Origin: Trichoplusia ni
Lineage: Eukaryota > Arthropoda > Insecta > Lepidoptera > Noctuidae
Direction of reading: 5' to 3'
DNA length: 64,000 nucleotides
Assembly: GCF_003590095.1 (NCBI RefSeq)
Contig: NC_039478.1
Location: 15,996,001 to 16,060,000, forward strand
Positions 37,311-48,387 of this stretch are shown one piece after another. The position numbers and the translations under genes were made by a program. A model generated the notes under the pieces. It made no database searches and was not told the origin of the DNA. It saw only the letters and a program-made list of their open reading frames with translations. Each line of letters starts with the position of its first letter. Position 1 is the stretch's first letter.

Positions 37311-39731
37311 CAAAATATGATCTGTGACAGGTATTTTAAATTAGTTTAATCAAAACCAGTTTGGTTTCTACTTAGTCCTCAAAGTTACGTCAAGTTTTGT
37401 GAAAGTGTGTGAGTGTTAAACGTGGCTCATAAATTGCTTGCTGCTTATAATCGAGGTCAACAAACATTAGCTTACAGAGTTATTAAGGCAATTCCGCCCT
37501 TAAGAAAAACGGTATTGTTATAAGTTTCATAATAAAACATGGAAATTAATTTCCCTTTGTACAGGCATAGCAATCGTATTAAAATACAATCTGAGTAAGT
37601 TTCCTTAACGGCTCCCTATAGAATAGGGATGATGACAATTTTTTTTTGCAGTTTCCGTCTTGTAGTTTTTTGTATAATAATGGATACGCATTTTTTAATT
37701 TATCCCGCAAACATAAATTGACCAAATTACAGTGAATGGAACTTACGCGTGACGTCACGATTGTGTATACATTTTACCATATCGCTACGTCACAAGCCGG
37801 GGTCTCCTAAACTTTAAAACAGTTAATCTTTGTCAATTCTAGTTTTTCTGAAAAAGGAAAAAATACGTGTCTCATACTTTTCAATTATCTAACTGAGGGA
37901 CTAATGAGATTTTTTCTTTTTATACCCAGTCGTCAGCCCTATTAATAGAAGGCATAATATTTAAAAATAGATTATTATTGTTGGACTATTAATTCATAAT
38001 GAACACAATTAATTAAAAAGGAGGATAATTCTATCCGTTCTTCATACCGACCAGAAAGATGATATTGATATGCTGTACATAATAAAAATATATTGAATAA
38101 AATTGTGTCCCATAATAAGCGTAAACCTCAAACGTTATTTCTATTATTAGAATTTGTAGTTACACCGGCAAAAGAAGACAATACTTGTCTTAAAAAAATC
38201 TAAGTAGTCATTTTATCGCATCACTAAACAGTTAAAAAGATAAAAAGCGAATGCAACATATGGTAGTGGAGGTTAGTAACATCACTTTATAGAAGAAAGC
38301 GTACTGGTAAGTGAATTTACGCGAGATTTTATTCCACAGTGTCCCCTTCATATCTCGCTTTAGAGGTAAACGAAAAATACGTATCCAATATTTTTTGGAA
38401 CTTCATCTGACGGACTACACAATTTTTTTATATCAAACACCCTACTATATCATCTGCGAACATTTCAAATGCTTACGAATCACTACGTTTCATGTGATAC
38501 AGCCTCGTGGCAGAAAGACGGATAGACAACCGAACGGTTTTGCACTTTAGTTACGGTTTAGTTAGTACAAACATACACTAAAAAACTTTTACCTATGTAA
38601 TTAAATATTAGTGTGATATTATTACCTCTTTGTACGAGGACACGTAGACCTATTTTTGTTAACCCCAAAAAATCCCGACACATATTTGTCTCGTAAAAGG
38701 CTCATATGAAACAGACCATTTTGTCCTTTTATTTCATGGTTTGTTAAGTACCTACGTTAACAAATGAGAATGTGTACGTGTTAATATACGGGATGACAAA
38801 GTATGGGAAGGGATTGAGAGACAAAGACTAATAGTAGAGTGTTGTGCAGTCGGAGAAGAGATGAAAGATTTTTTTGTTGATATTTTTGGAATGATCATTA
38901 TATTTTGAAGTAAATCTATATAAGAGGTATTGAAAAATGCGTATTTAGATATTTTTATTTAATTTTCTGTGCTCAAAGGATAATTGTAAGGAACGTTCAG
39001 TATTGCGATTTAGATCCGCACTTGTATCACAATAGTCATAATGTCTCTAATTTTACATTTGGTTAAGGCCAAAGCCGTTGCTATAGAGTTAAAACTATAA
39101 AAAAGCACAGAAATACTCGCCTCTTCCTGACAGTCGAATATCAAATCAACAATGCATGAAAACTTTCGAAACGTACCGTTTAATTCATTTGGATGAGACT
39201 CTAACCCTGCCTCTACTCCCAAAACTAACGAGTTTATTTTCTAACAAAATAAATACGTTAAAATGCACTGGAATACCAAATAACTAACGAAAACTGACTC
39301 ATATTAGCGTGGGTTAGTTTTCGTTTTAAATACTGTCATAGTACAGGAGCGAAGTAGAAGTACCACTTTTATATACCTAATACGAAAATTTAGTCGCATT
39401 TGATTGGCAAGTTTGATTTTAATATAGATTTGTTAGAAAGGTTAAAAAAATATACAAATCTTAAGTTAAAAAAGATAGAAGAATCATATGAAATGAAACA
39501 TAGAAACTTATGGAAGAAGAAGACATGTTGCGCCGACCCCAAATAAAATAATTACGATAAGGCAGGGGAATGATGATATATCTTTAATGAAAAAAGTTCA
39601 CAAAGATTTGCTTCCAGTATTTCGAACTATACACTATATTTTTATGATAACTAAGGTTAAAGCAAACTACACATTATTAAAGGCGTTTAGTTTTCCTTTA
39701 TTTCTTCTATGATAATTCTTTTTATAACAAT
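37311..39731. other. Unassigned AT-rich DNA with minor repeats
   Basis: Contains a GTGACGTCAC palindrome (37749-37758) and a fragment of the 'catgagatacagcctg' family near 38485-38535 ('catgtgatacagcctcgtgg'), which explains the 79-codon frame at 38311-38550. No gene recognised. Confidence 0.5.
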
Positions 39732-39912
39732 ACTAGCTGTTGCTGAAGTATTTTCCCACCTAATAAAACATTACTTAACTAGTCTAGATATGAGTAGGTA
39801 GTCGATGTGGGTAATCCTAGGTGTCAGCTAACTCTATATGAAATTTCATCTAAATCAGTCAAGTCGTTTGAGTGAAAAGGTGACGAAGTAACACACATAC
39901 TTTACATTTTGT
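39732..39912 (+). repeat. 'ctagctgttgcccgcg' repeat, diverged short copy
   Basis: Begins 'actagctgttgctgaag' and contains 'gtcagctaactctatatgaa', 'atttcatctaaatcagtcaa' and 'gacgaagtaacacacatac'. It resembles the copy at 46034-46230 more than the 56505 type. Confidence 0.5.
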
Positions 39913-40212
39913 AGATTAACTTAGACAGCCTTGAAATAAACGATGATCATTATAAATAGAAAACAGAATGCCACACATGCACACGATAGCCTGTTGTTAT
40001 ACGAACCTCTTATAACGTAACTTGTGCTCACCGCTGTACTGTAATCTATGATATTGTTGGCTCTATTTGCCGAGAATATAAAGATAGCTCTAGTGCCAAG
40101 TAATTTTCATAAAGCTCTTGCTAGCTTTTAGCGGCTACCAAATAAAAACGTTCCCACGCTTTCATCCTATACTGCTAAGGTCTGTAGAAACAGCTCCTGT
40201 AACAATTTTGAC

Positions 40213-40440
40213 GACCTTCGTGGTCGAGTGGCGTACGCACTGGTTTCAAGGTGTCGCTAGCTCTGAGGTCCCAGTTTCGATCCCCGGTCGGGTCAATTTA
40301 AAAATTCACATTTCTACATTGTCTCGGGTCTGGGTGTTTGTGGTACCTTCGTTGTATCTGAATTCCATAACACAAGTGCTTTAGCAACTTACTTTGGGTT
40401 CAGAACAAAGTATGTGATGTTGTCCGCATTTATTTATTTC
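40213..40440 (+). mobile_element. tRNA-derived SINE, copy 2
   Basis: Matches 30025-30264 almost base for base from 'gaccttcgtggtcgagtggc' to 'gatgttgtccgcatttattt'. The B box reads CAGTTTCGATCCCC, slightly decayed. Only the native short head stem (CGACC/GGTCG) is present, unlike copy 1. Its tail runs straight into the next repeat (40444). Confidence 0.85.
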
Positions 40441-40443
40441 TAT

Positions 40444-40510
40444 ACTAGCTGTTGCCCGCGACTTTGTCTGCGTGATTTTCAAGATGTGAAAAACTATGAT
40501 GTTTAATAAT
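40444..40510 (+). repeat. 'ctagctgttgcccgcg' repeat, head fragment
   Basis: Starts 'actagctgttgcccgcgact' four bases after the SINE tail and fades after 'cgtgattttcaagatgtg'. The close junction suggests one element inserted at the edge of the other. Confidence 0.55.
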
Positions 40511-40869
40511 AGCGATCATCTCAAAAATGTAATGCAATATTGAAAATGAAACACTTTTTTTATGTTTTAAGCTTGCTTTTTTATTTTTCGAAATGAATTA
40601 TAATGAATCTTGAGCGGCCCAAAGACTATCAAATGTTTGAATCAAACACATTTCATCGTTTACCATACTATCCTGGTGTCAAATATTTCACAGCACATGA
40701 CTTTTTCTTAATTAATCCCAAAAAGAAGGGTTTATAACTTTGACATATCTGCCTGCCTGTCTGTCTGTAACATCATAGCTTCGGAACCAAAAGAACCATT
40801 TTAATTTAAACGTGAATTATGTGCAAGTGTTCGTTTAGACATGTTTGACAAATCGAGCCGTTTAAATAT

Positions 40870-40881
40870 GGGGGGGGGGGG
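40870..40881 (+). repeat. Poly-G run (12)
   Basis: Twelve consecutive G in AT-rich DNA, about 20 bases before the hairpin at 40901. Run length could be a sequencing error. Confidence 0.85.
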
Positions 40882-40900
40882 TGCAAGTAGGAAAAAATAA

Positions 40901-40945
40901 CAGAAGTGCTAAGACTGAGTTATACACTCAGTCTTAGCACTTCTG
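40901..40945. repeat. Perfect hairpin, 20-bp stem, 5-nt loop
   Basis: Arm CAGAAGTGCTAAGACTGAGT (40901-40920) is exactly reversed at 40926-40945 around loop TATAC. Bases just outside do not pair. Confidence 0.93.
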
Positions 40946-42226
40946 CTAAAAATGTTTTACTTTCGACGGTTTGCCATTTTCTAATTGGGTGGGTTATGAT
41001 TTTTGAGCACGTCTGTTCTTGGGCCGGCCTACACCTGAAATTGCTAGACGGATTATGACAGTGATTATGAGGTATCATAAAATTATTATTGTACTGTAAC
41101 TAAAGAGGTAAACCAGAACCATATTACTGAGGCCCCGGTGTCCGTTTGTCTGTCTGTCACCTGGCTGTTTCTCAGGAACAGTGATAGCCAGACAGTTGTT
41201 ATTTTCACACACGATGTTTTCTGACGATATAAAGAAGATGTAAAATTATTTTTGTGAACGGAGCTGGTGAAGTGAGAGCCGGGCTCGGTAACTGTGGATT
41301 TTACATAGTGTCATAAGCGGTTTCGGTTGCGGTAATAAACGGTTTCCTGAAACACGTTATGTTTGATTGTTCTCTTAATATTAAAATTAAAATTTGGAAT
41401 ATTTCCAAAATAAAAAAGTTGGTAAACGTGTTATCTTGCCCCCATGGTGTTTTGATCATGATTTGCCTTTAAATTGCTGATAAATAAATAGCGTGATAAT
41501 AAAAAAAATATCAGACACCCCTTTTTCAAAATTGACAATGACAAAAATCTAAATTATAGGATACGTGTAATTAAACAAACAAAGCAAAAATATGAACATA
41601 AAAGTGACTTCATGTGCATGAGTTCTATTTACTGTACCAATTTACAAAGAAAAATTACGTATTTTATTCGTTAACCTACCTGACAATCGTTGAAGTAAAA
41701 TACCGTCATCCCTACTGCATAAATGGAACTTAAATAAAGACTACATGAGGTTGGTTATGAGGTTACGCTGTCGATACCAACAGCCAAAGTGAATTTTCCA
41801 GACATTGTATGACGGATGTAAGTGCTGATAGCTACACGCTATTATCAGCCTTATTGGGGAAATTTCCAAAAATATGTTCCTAATCCTCGTCGGCTTAGGG
41901 ATCTCAGAAACGCATTCAGTCTCGTTCCTTCCCCTGTTTTTACCAGGCTACGAAAGAAGAAAATTTTAAATAAGTAGAGATTACAATAAATTGTTAAAGG
42001 AATTTTTGGAAGGACCTCGTGTGCGGTCTCTATAATGGCGGATGTAGATCGATCAAATTGTTAAAATATTGAAAAATCCCAGGTATCAGTAGACATTATT
42101 CTATCAATAGATACATATTTTCTATTCATTGATAGCTTTAGTCTTATAGATCTTTCACATTGCATACCTATTAGGCAGTTTTTATGCAAGTTTTCTGGGG
42201 TTTTTTATCCGAAATACTTTTGGCCT
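40946..42226. other. Unassigned AT-rich DNA with one repeat fragment
   Basis: A minus-strand 'catgagatacagcctg' fragment is at about 41120-41225 ('gtccgtttgtctgtctgtca', 'aacagtgatagccagacagt'). No gene recognised. Confidence 0.5.
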
Positions 42227-42510
42227 ATGAAATATAACAACCTTGTTGGTAATTATATTTTTGAGCCGTTTGGGGTCGAAACGTTCGGGACATGGGGACC
42301 AGGTGCACGAGTTCTTTATAAAGAACTCGCAAAGCGTTTGGTCGACTCTACGCGTGATCAGAAGGCTGGTCTATATTTTGCCCAAAGAATTAGCATTTCC
42401 ATACAACGTGGCAATGCAGCCACTGGGCTGCCTTCTGGGCACGTTTCCCGACTTTGGCAAGGATGAGGATGTCTTTTTTGTAAATAATGTATATTTTTCT
42501 TTTTATATTG
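42227..42510 (+). pseudogene. LINE pol C-terminal remnant (frameshifted)
   Basis: The frame from 42227 gives KYNNLVGNYIFEPFGVETFG, then a segment with LYKELAKRLVDSTRDQKAG and RISISIQRGNAA. After a +1 shift near 42420 the related ending LLGTFPDFGKDEDVFFV follows. I recognise this arrangement (PFGVET.G.WG..A..L..E..KRL.D.T.....L.QR.SI..QRGNAA..LGT) as the extreme C-terminus of a LINE reverse-transcriptase ORF found in many animals. Downstream AT-rich sequence with AATAAA at 42556-42561 looks like the element's 3' UTR. Only ~85 residues survive and the copy is inactive. The clade is unassigned. Confidence 0.68.
42309..42330. repeat. 22-bp perfect palindrome
   Basis: CGAGTTCTTTA is directly followed by its reverse complement with no loop, inside the LINE remnant (codons for RVLYKELA). 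It may be chance within coding sequence. Confidence 0.85.
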
Positions 42511-42561
42511 ATATAGTTTTAAAAATGTAAATATTAGTTTAGTTTAATTTATTGTAATAAA

Positions 42562-44069
42562 TATACCTAGGTCCTGCAATGTGTTCTATTCCAAAGATTG
42601 ATAATACCTGCTCATAACCTACTTAAAGCATGGATATATTGAAGTTATCTTGTAACTATGTATTAGAGAATTTGAATGTTAAGGTGGTTGAATTTTACAA
42701 TATAGTTTCAGAAACTGTGTCGTAATTATAGATGAGATCAATGTGGACTACATGCAACTTTGGGTTGAGTGTCACTACGAATGTTTTGATCTTGAAGTAC
42801 CATCGCCAACAATACCGAGCTGAAAACATAGGTATATACACCTATCGTAAATAAATACAAAATCATATTACGGCATTCCACATTTGAACTTGAGTATTTT
42901 TAGTATACATCAATAAAAATAAAAATAATTTAAGTTCCTTTCTTTCAAGAATGTACCGATTACGGTAACAATTGCATAAAAAAACGTATTAGTTTATGTT
43001 TCTTTTATTTTACTTGTGAAATAGTCGCGGTAGGCTTATATCAGACTTGAAAGATAATAAAATGACTAATTTTGTGAAAATTATTTTTTTTCGAAAAATC
43101 CTATTATTGCTCTGCCAACAGTCTTAAGATAAATAGCGTGATGTTTTTTGTGTAAATTGATGACCGTGCTGCCTACTACCCAATGGGGTGAAAATACACC
43201 TCATAATTGTATTACACGATGTTACGGGTGAGTCCAAAAATTTAAAACTTTACTGCTCATGCCCTCTGCATAGTAGCTTTATGGTTTTTGTATATTTGTT
43301 GTATCATGTGTACGATAAGGTTCATGCAAAATTTGAAAGAAATATATTCAGTAGTTTATGAGATAATTTGATATTTGTTTATAGATATAAAAGGCTCCTG
43401 CTCACCCCCTGTAACGAAAAGCGAAATAATAAGTAAAAAGTATGTTGACCGGACTTCTTGTTGATATTCTCTGAAAATTTGAATCAAATCTATCCAGTAC
43501 TTTCCGAGATCTTTCCGGACATACATACAGACAAACAGACAAACAGACAAACAGACAAAAATTCTAAAAATCATATTTTCGGCATCGGAATCGTTAGTAG
43601 ACCACCCTGCAATTATTCTTTTTTAAAAATATTCAATGTACAGTTTTCACTTTTCTACAATTTTATTATATGTATAGATAACATTCCTGCAATAACAATT
43701 TAATGAAGAATTTTCAATGTGCATGTACCCAAAGTACCGACAAAACTCGTTGTTTTGAAGACACACATCCAAATAATCTTCAATCTTATCCAGACCTTCA
43801 AAAGTTTATATACAATGTACATTGATGGCCAAATTTATTGCTGACTGGCGGTTTATCTAATTATGCAAAACAACACCGAGTTTGTACGTAGTTTGCCGTG
43901 TACCAAAACTGGGTAGCGACGGTAAAATAATAAACTGGCTGTATCAAGTATGTTTAACGACAGCAATTTATTGGGCTTCAAGCGGTCATAGAGTTCGCTT
44001 CAGAATAAACTGCATCAGTAGTTTTAGGGTATGCTTATCGTTTCTCTTTTGAATAGGACCTTGAGTATA
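42562..44069. other. Unassigned DNA with a LINE-like 3' tail
   Basis: Positions ~43200-43570 look like the 3' UTR of an interspersed element. They have 'tctatccagtactttccgag' and 'atctttccggacatacatac', then about four units of 'agacaaac' (43529-43558). Similar tails occur at the ends of several insect LINEs. Two opposing frames here are not genes. Confidence 0.45.
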
Positions 44070-44297
44070 TCAATTACTTTTTTTCTTTTGACAGAAAGTG
44101 AGAACATTCCTCTCAAATTTTATACATGCTTTTAACTGTGGGTAGTTAGACAACACGTAATTTAAAAACAAAGTTTTGAGAGCTATCTTCTTCTTTTCGT
44201 AATATGGTTCTTGTACCAGGTCGGAGTTTTGAAACCACCCGTAGTCGTCACGTGGTTTTAAACAGCCTTGAAGAATTTCCAGATTTGCTGGTGGCAT
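44070..44297 (-). CDS. Small unknown ORF, 75 codons (doubtful)
   Basis: The frame reads MPPANLEILQGCLKPRDDYG, then WFQNSDLVQEPYYEKKKIAL and continues to a Lys-rich end (FCQKKKSN). Its mix of residues (several P, G, W, D, Y and charged runs) is more protein-like than other short frames in this AT-rich region. An in-frame TGA lies four codons before the ATG. I do not recognise the family, see no signal peptide, membrane segment or catalytic motif, and no clear splice partner. It could be a remnant exon, a transposase fragment or chance. Confidence 0.2.
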   Translation of the reverse strand: MPPANLEILQGCLKPRDDYGWFQNSDLVQEPYYEKKKIALKTLFLNYVLSNYPQLKACIKFERNVLTFCQKKKSN

Positions 44298-44374
44298 AGC
44301 GATTTCTTTTCATTCAGCGCTTTTAGCAAGTGATCATTATTATGACTAATTAACACGCATATAAAAACCTAAAT

Positions 44375-44452
44375 TTTGCGGCGGGTGCCAGAATTTGAAC
44401 TGACGACTTCTGACTTGACATTTCAATGGTCTGACCACTAGGCTATTACAAC
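44375..44452 (-). repeat. tRNA-like SINE head
   Basis: On the minus strand GTAATAGCCTAGTGGTCAGA (A box) is followed by B box AGTTCAAATTC at tRNA-like spacing, then GGCACCCGCCGC. It is a SINE head, not a functional tRNA, since the stems do not close. Confidence 0.6.
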
Positions 44453-44825
44453 CTAGCTTTTGATAGCTTCATGATTGTTAGACTTTCGCTATTTATAGCA
44501 ATTGCTTTGTACTTACTAAACACGTAATACTGTCGACTACACACAGAACTGGAAATTTAAGATTGAAATCAATGAATATTAATCTTCAGTGGAATTTATT
44601 AAAAGGTAAAGTTTTGTTTTCTGCTCAAGTCTAATGTTTATTTAAATTACTATTTTGCTTTGTGGGTGGGCTTTTATTTTGAAACTTTTATGTAAATACT
44701 ACATAATATTATGCCTTTTTTTCCAGTACAATTTATTGTGGAGGAGCGATGGGGAAGCGGAAGTTGAATTGGTCAAAATACTGTAAGCGGTCTCTCAAAT
44801 AACTCTGGAAAAGGCTAGGCAGAAA

Positions 44826-45035
44826 AACCGATCAGATGCGAGTCGGACTTGCGAGTCAAGTATTCCGTACAAAAAGAAAAGATATCTAGCATCTTATTTA
44901 TGACCGTACTAAGCATGGCTTAGCCTTATTTTTGCTTAGAATACAAAAAATGAACATCGGAGAATATCCAACGTCTAACTATTACGGTTCATAATATATA
45001 GCCTGACGAACGGACAGACTTGCACTCCACTTTCA
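44826..45035 (+). repeat. 'catgagatacagcctg' repeat copy
   Basis: Contains 'atgcgagtcggacttgcgag', 'tattccgtacaaaaag', 'ccaacgtctaactattacgg' and 'cctgacgaacggacagac' in the family order. Confidence 0.55.
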
Positions 45036-46033
45036 TACACTCAATAATTTAAAACAGTGGTCAATCATTTAAAGGACATAATATATGTCAATTCAAATCT
45101 AACAATCCCCACTAACTCTTATAAATACAACAATTGAAGAAACTACGAGTTAACTATTTTCAAACGTACTGAAGGTAATCGCTAGAGACAGTTCAAAAAT
45201 ACACCTCTATTTTCTTTAATTGAAGACACTTCCACTGAGGCACATATAAATTACTTGGCGATACTGCATTTGTTTCACGATGTTCCTTTAAAATAGCTGT
45301 GTATTCTGCAAAATAAGTACTTCCAGCAACAAAAGTCGTTTAATAAAAACTTATTTTAAAACACAATAAACAAATCGTGCATCGTGTGAAGTCGTATTAA
45401 ACACCAATCTAACAGCATCGCCAAAAATACTAGCTTTGAAAATCTGATTCACTTGACTGTGTTGCTGACTGTACAAAAGCAAATAGTAGCGTTTGTTCCA
45501 TGTGTTCCAAACTTAAATTCTATGCGAGGCAGAGTTTTGTAGACCAATTAATTTTATTTTAAATAGTGTCAGTGTCAGCTCGCATAAATACTTTTTGAAG
45601 TGAAGTTAGATTTAAATGGCGTTTTCTGAATGGAACGTAGATTAAAAGTGATATAAAATTCCTACATAATATTTTTTTGATTCTCCGGAGCAGAATCTAT
45701 CAAAGAAATGTGCGCTTTGTAAAAACAAACGGTAAATACTCACAGGCCTCGTTTCCTTTTAGACAAAAGTTTTAAGATTTAATTAATACAGCTAACGACT
45801 TTGAAAGTTTAACAAGATTTCACACTGAGTTCTAACCTTTTAAGAGAAAGCCTACGAGTTAAGAGATTTTTATGAAAACACGTGTTGCACGAATAAAGAG
45901 ACAAAAGTAAGGTCTTCCTTTCTTCTTTAGGCCTCTCATTTCCTAGCTATTTTGAGGCCATTCTAAGCCAACAAGTTGAATTCGTCCGGACATTTTCTTT
46001 TAGGACTTCATTCAGATACTGTAATTATGATAA
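45036..46033. other. Unassigned AT-rich DNA
   Basis: No gene, RNA or repeat recognised. Confidence 0.5.
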
Positions 46034-46230
46034 ACTAGCTGTTACCCGCGATTTCGTCTGCGTGGTAAGGAAATAAGATATTCTCTCGTTTAATCGATAA
46101 ATCGTTTTTGTTAATCCAGGCTGTCAGCTAACTCCATACCAAATTTCATTAAAATCGGTTCAGCCGTTTTGACGTGAAGAAGTAACAAACATACACTCTC
46201 ACAAACGTTTGCCTTAATAATATAAGTGGG
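46034..46230 (+). repeat. 'ctagctgttgcccgcg' repeat copy
   Basis: Starts 'actagctgttacccgcgatt', contains 'gtcagctaactccataccaa' and 'aaatcggttcagccgttttg', and ends 'gccttaataatataagt'. Both ends of the family are recognisable. Confidence 0.7.
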
Positions 46231-48116
46231 AAGTGGGCTTAAAAGCCAATTGCTGAAGAACTTGTTAATGCCCCTCTCCTGTCTCTTTCCCTTAGCCTCG
46301 ATTCTATTTCGACTAAATTTTATGCTGTCAGTATATTCTCATTAATTGCACATATAACAAGAAAAGAGACAGGAAAGCCAAGAAGGAAGTAAATAGACCA
46401 ACTCAAGGAAAAGTCAGAAGTGACAACGTTCACATATAAGGTAGTGATGACACAAGATACAGAAAGATGGGAATCGCTACAACGACAAGCATTAAAATTT
46501 TCGATGATGACAGCGGCTTCATTATTTTTATCCACCTGTCTTGAGTCTTGGCCACCATTCACTTATAAAGTTACTCCATCTGCCGATATTAAGTTATAGT
46601 GTATGGTGTGGCTGAGTTGTTGTAACACTTTTTTCCTTCATGTATATACTAACATAAAATGAGTGTATCACGCCGTATACCATTATACGTGGGGCCTACA
46701 ATTGGCACAAAGGTCCTTAGTGAATGCGGTCTCATCTAAAGATATTATGATCAAAGATTCAATCCAAGCCAATATAATACTTAAACTATACCAAACGAAA
46801 TCCCGGAATAAGCCAGTATATTGGCAGAGTATAAACAAGAACAACAGCACTAAAGATTGCAATACACTTGGGAAAAAACGTGGCTCTGCCTAGAATTTGA
46901 ACAACGCTGAAAATTTGCTTGCATTTTGCTCCCAGCTTCTTTCAAAGTCTTAGGAAATAATCTTGTAGAGAAATGTTCTTTTATGCATCCGTTTGACTAT
47001 TATATTTATGTTATCTAAATACCTGTACCACGATATTTTCAATTGAATTCAAAAACAGAGTTTCTCGATTCGCTTATTTTTTTTTATTTTCTGTTTGATT
47101 ATTTTTTTATTTAAAGTGAAATAGCTCTCATTTTAACCCATTATTCAATTTCATCAACTTTCCCTTAGTTGTTTTTTATTTGAAGTCCGTTATTTTTGTT
47201 GTTAAAACAATAATTATTAAATACAATGACGCTCTCTGTGGAAGCGATACGGTGTTATATAACCGCGTAGCAGCATCTCACTTTGGCAATAGCAAAACTT
47301 TGCTGAAAAATAGAAAGCATGCAGTATTTATGTGGAAGATTTAGATTTTTTTTGTGAATAAAGATAATGCATATACAACGCAACACACTAAGTAAAAGTA
47401 CGTAAGTTTTTGTTCCTTGTTTTGCATAGTTTTAAGTGTTCTAGTAGAAACTTGTGTTGCAGAAACTGTTTTTATCTCATGAATTTCTCTTTTTCTTTTG
47501 TTCTAGAAAAAAGTACTTACATTTTATAGTTTTTGTGGGATAACAGCTGTAGGTATTAATTTTAAGTAATTTATTTTTATAGTTTAGTGGTTCAAAAAAA
47601 CAAGTAATGAAGGAATCTCAATGGAAAGAACGGAGTAAGAAGATATTTTTCCTTAATTAATTTTTGGACAAGCACAGCAAGTGTATGTATGTTTGTTTGT
47701 TACCTCTTCACGCTCAAACGACGCGACCAATTCCAATGAAATTTCATATGGTGGTTGGTGATATGGTTTATTAACAAGCAAACAATTACATATATAAACA
47801 CTTTTATCCAACTGTGTTGGAGGAGGATAAAGGAAAGTAATACTATTGCAGCTGTAGCCAAGGTCTGATCAGGCAAAGCCACGAACAACATCTAGTGTCA
47901 TCATTTCATAGCCTTAAACTGTTATACTCAATGTTATTAATATGTCTTTTCATAGCGTCCCTCCGCTTTTCGATAGCGTTTCTTTTCATAAATTTATTGC
48001 GATAAAATGATTTCATTTTCACACAAGAACTTCTATTCTCAAAAGCAATAATAAGTTTTACTATTTAAGGTCTCAATTCTATATCACGAGGTCAGATTAA
48101 TCTTTTTTTGATAGTA
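46231..48116. other. Unassigned AT-rich DNA with a likely repeat
   Basis: Positions ~47690-47890 look like a repeat end ('tgtttgttacctcttcacgc', 'ccaattccaatgaaatttca') of a type common in moths. The frames at 46320-46562, 46663-46893 and 47700-47891 are not protein-like. Confidence 0.45.
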
Positions 48117-48210
48117 AGTTCGACTAGCGATCCTGATTAAGGACTTCGATTGGGTCCGAAACTAGTCGGGCAATCCCAATAAATACACGTGAATAACGGT
48201 TTGTTGCAAC
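48117..48210 (+). repeat. 'gattaaggac...actagtcgggc' repeat, copy 2
   Basis: Contains 'gttcgactagcgatcctgat', 'ttgggtccgaaactagtcgg' and 'gcaatcccaataaatacacg', matching 25011-25125. Confidence 0.55.
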
Positions 48211-48387
48211 ATTTAATTATTATTTTGTTCTTTATTGCAGAGAGCACTAAGATTTAATTCGTTTGGAATTAATACTGAAAAATCTGATCAATTGGATTGC
48301 GTGTTTTACAGATCTTTTTAAGATAGTAGTATCAGTTATTTATAATAGATGACACTGTTCTGCATCATTGTAAAAACGGCAAATAAA

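Noticed and set aside
43529..43558. CRISPR-like array in the 'agacaaac' repeats
   Set aside because: The units are 8-bp contiguous tandem copies without spacers, in eukaryotic DNA; they fit a LINE 3' tail.
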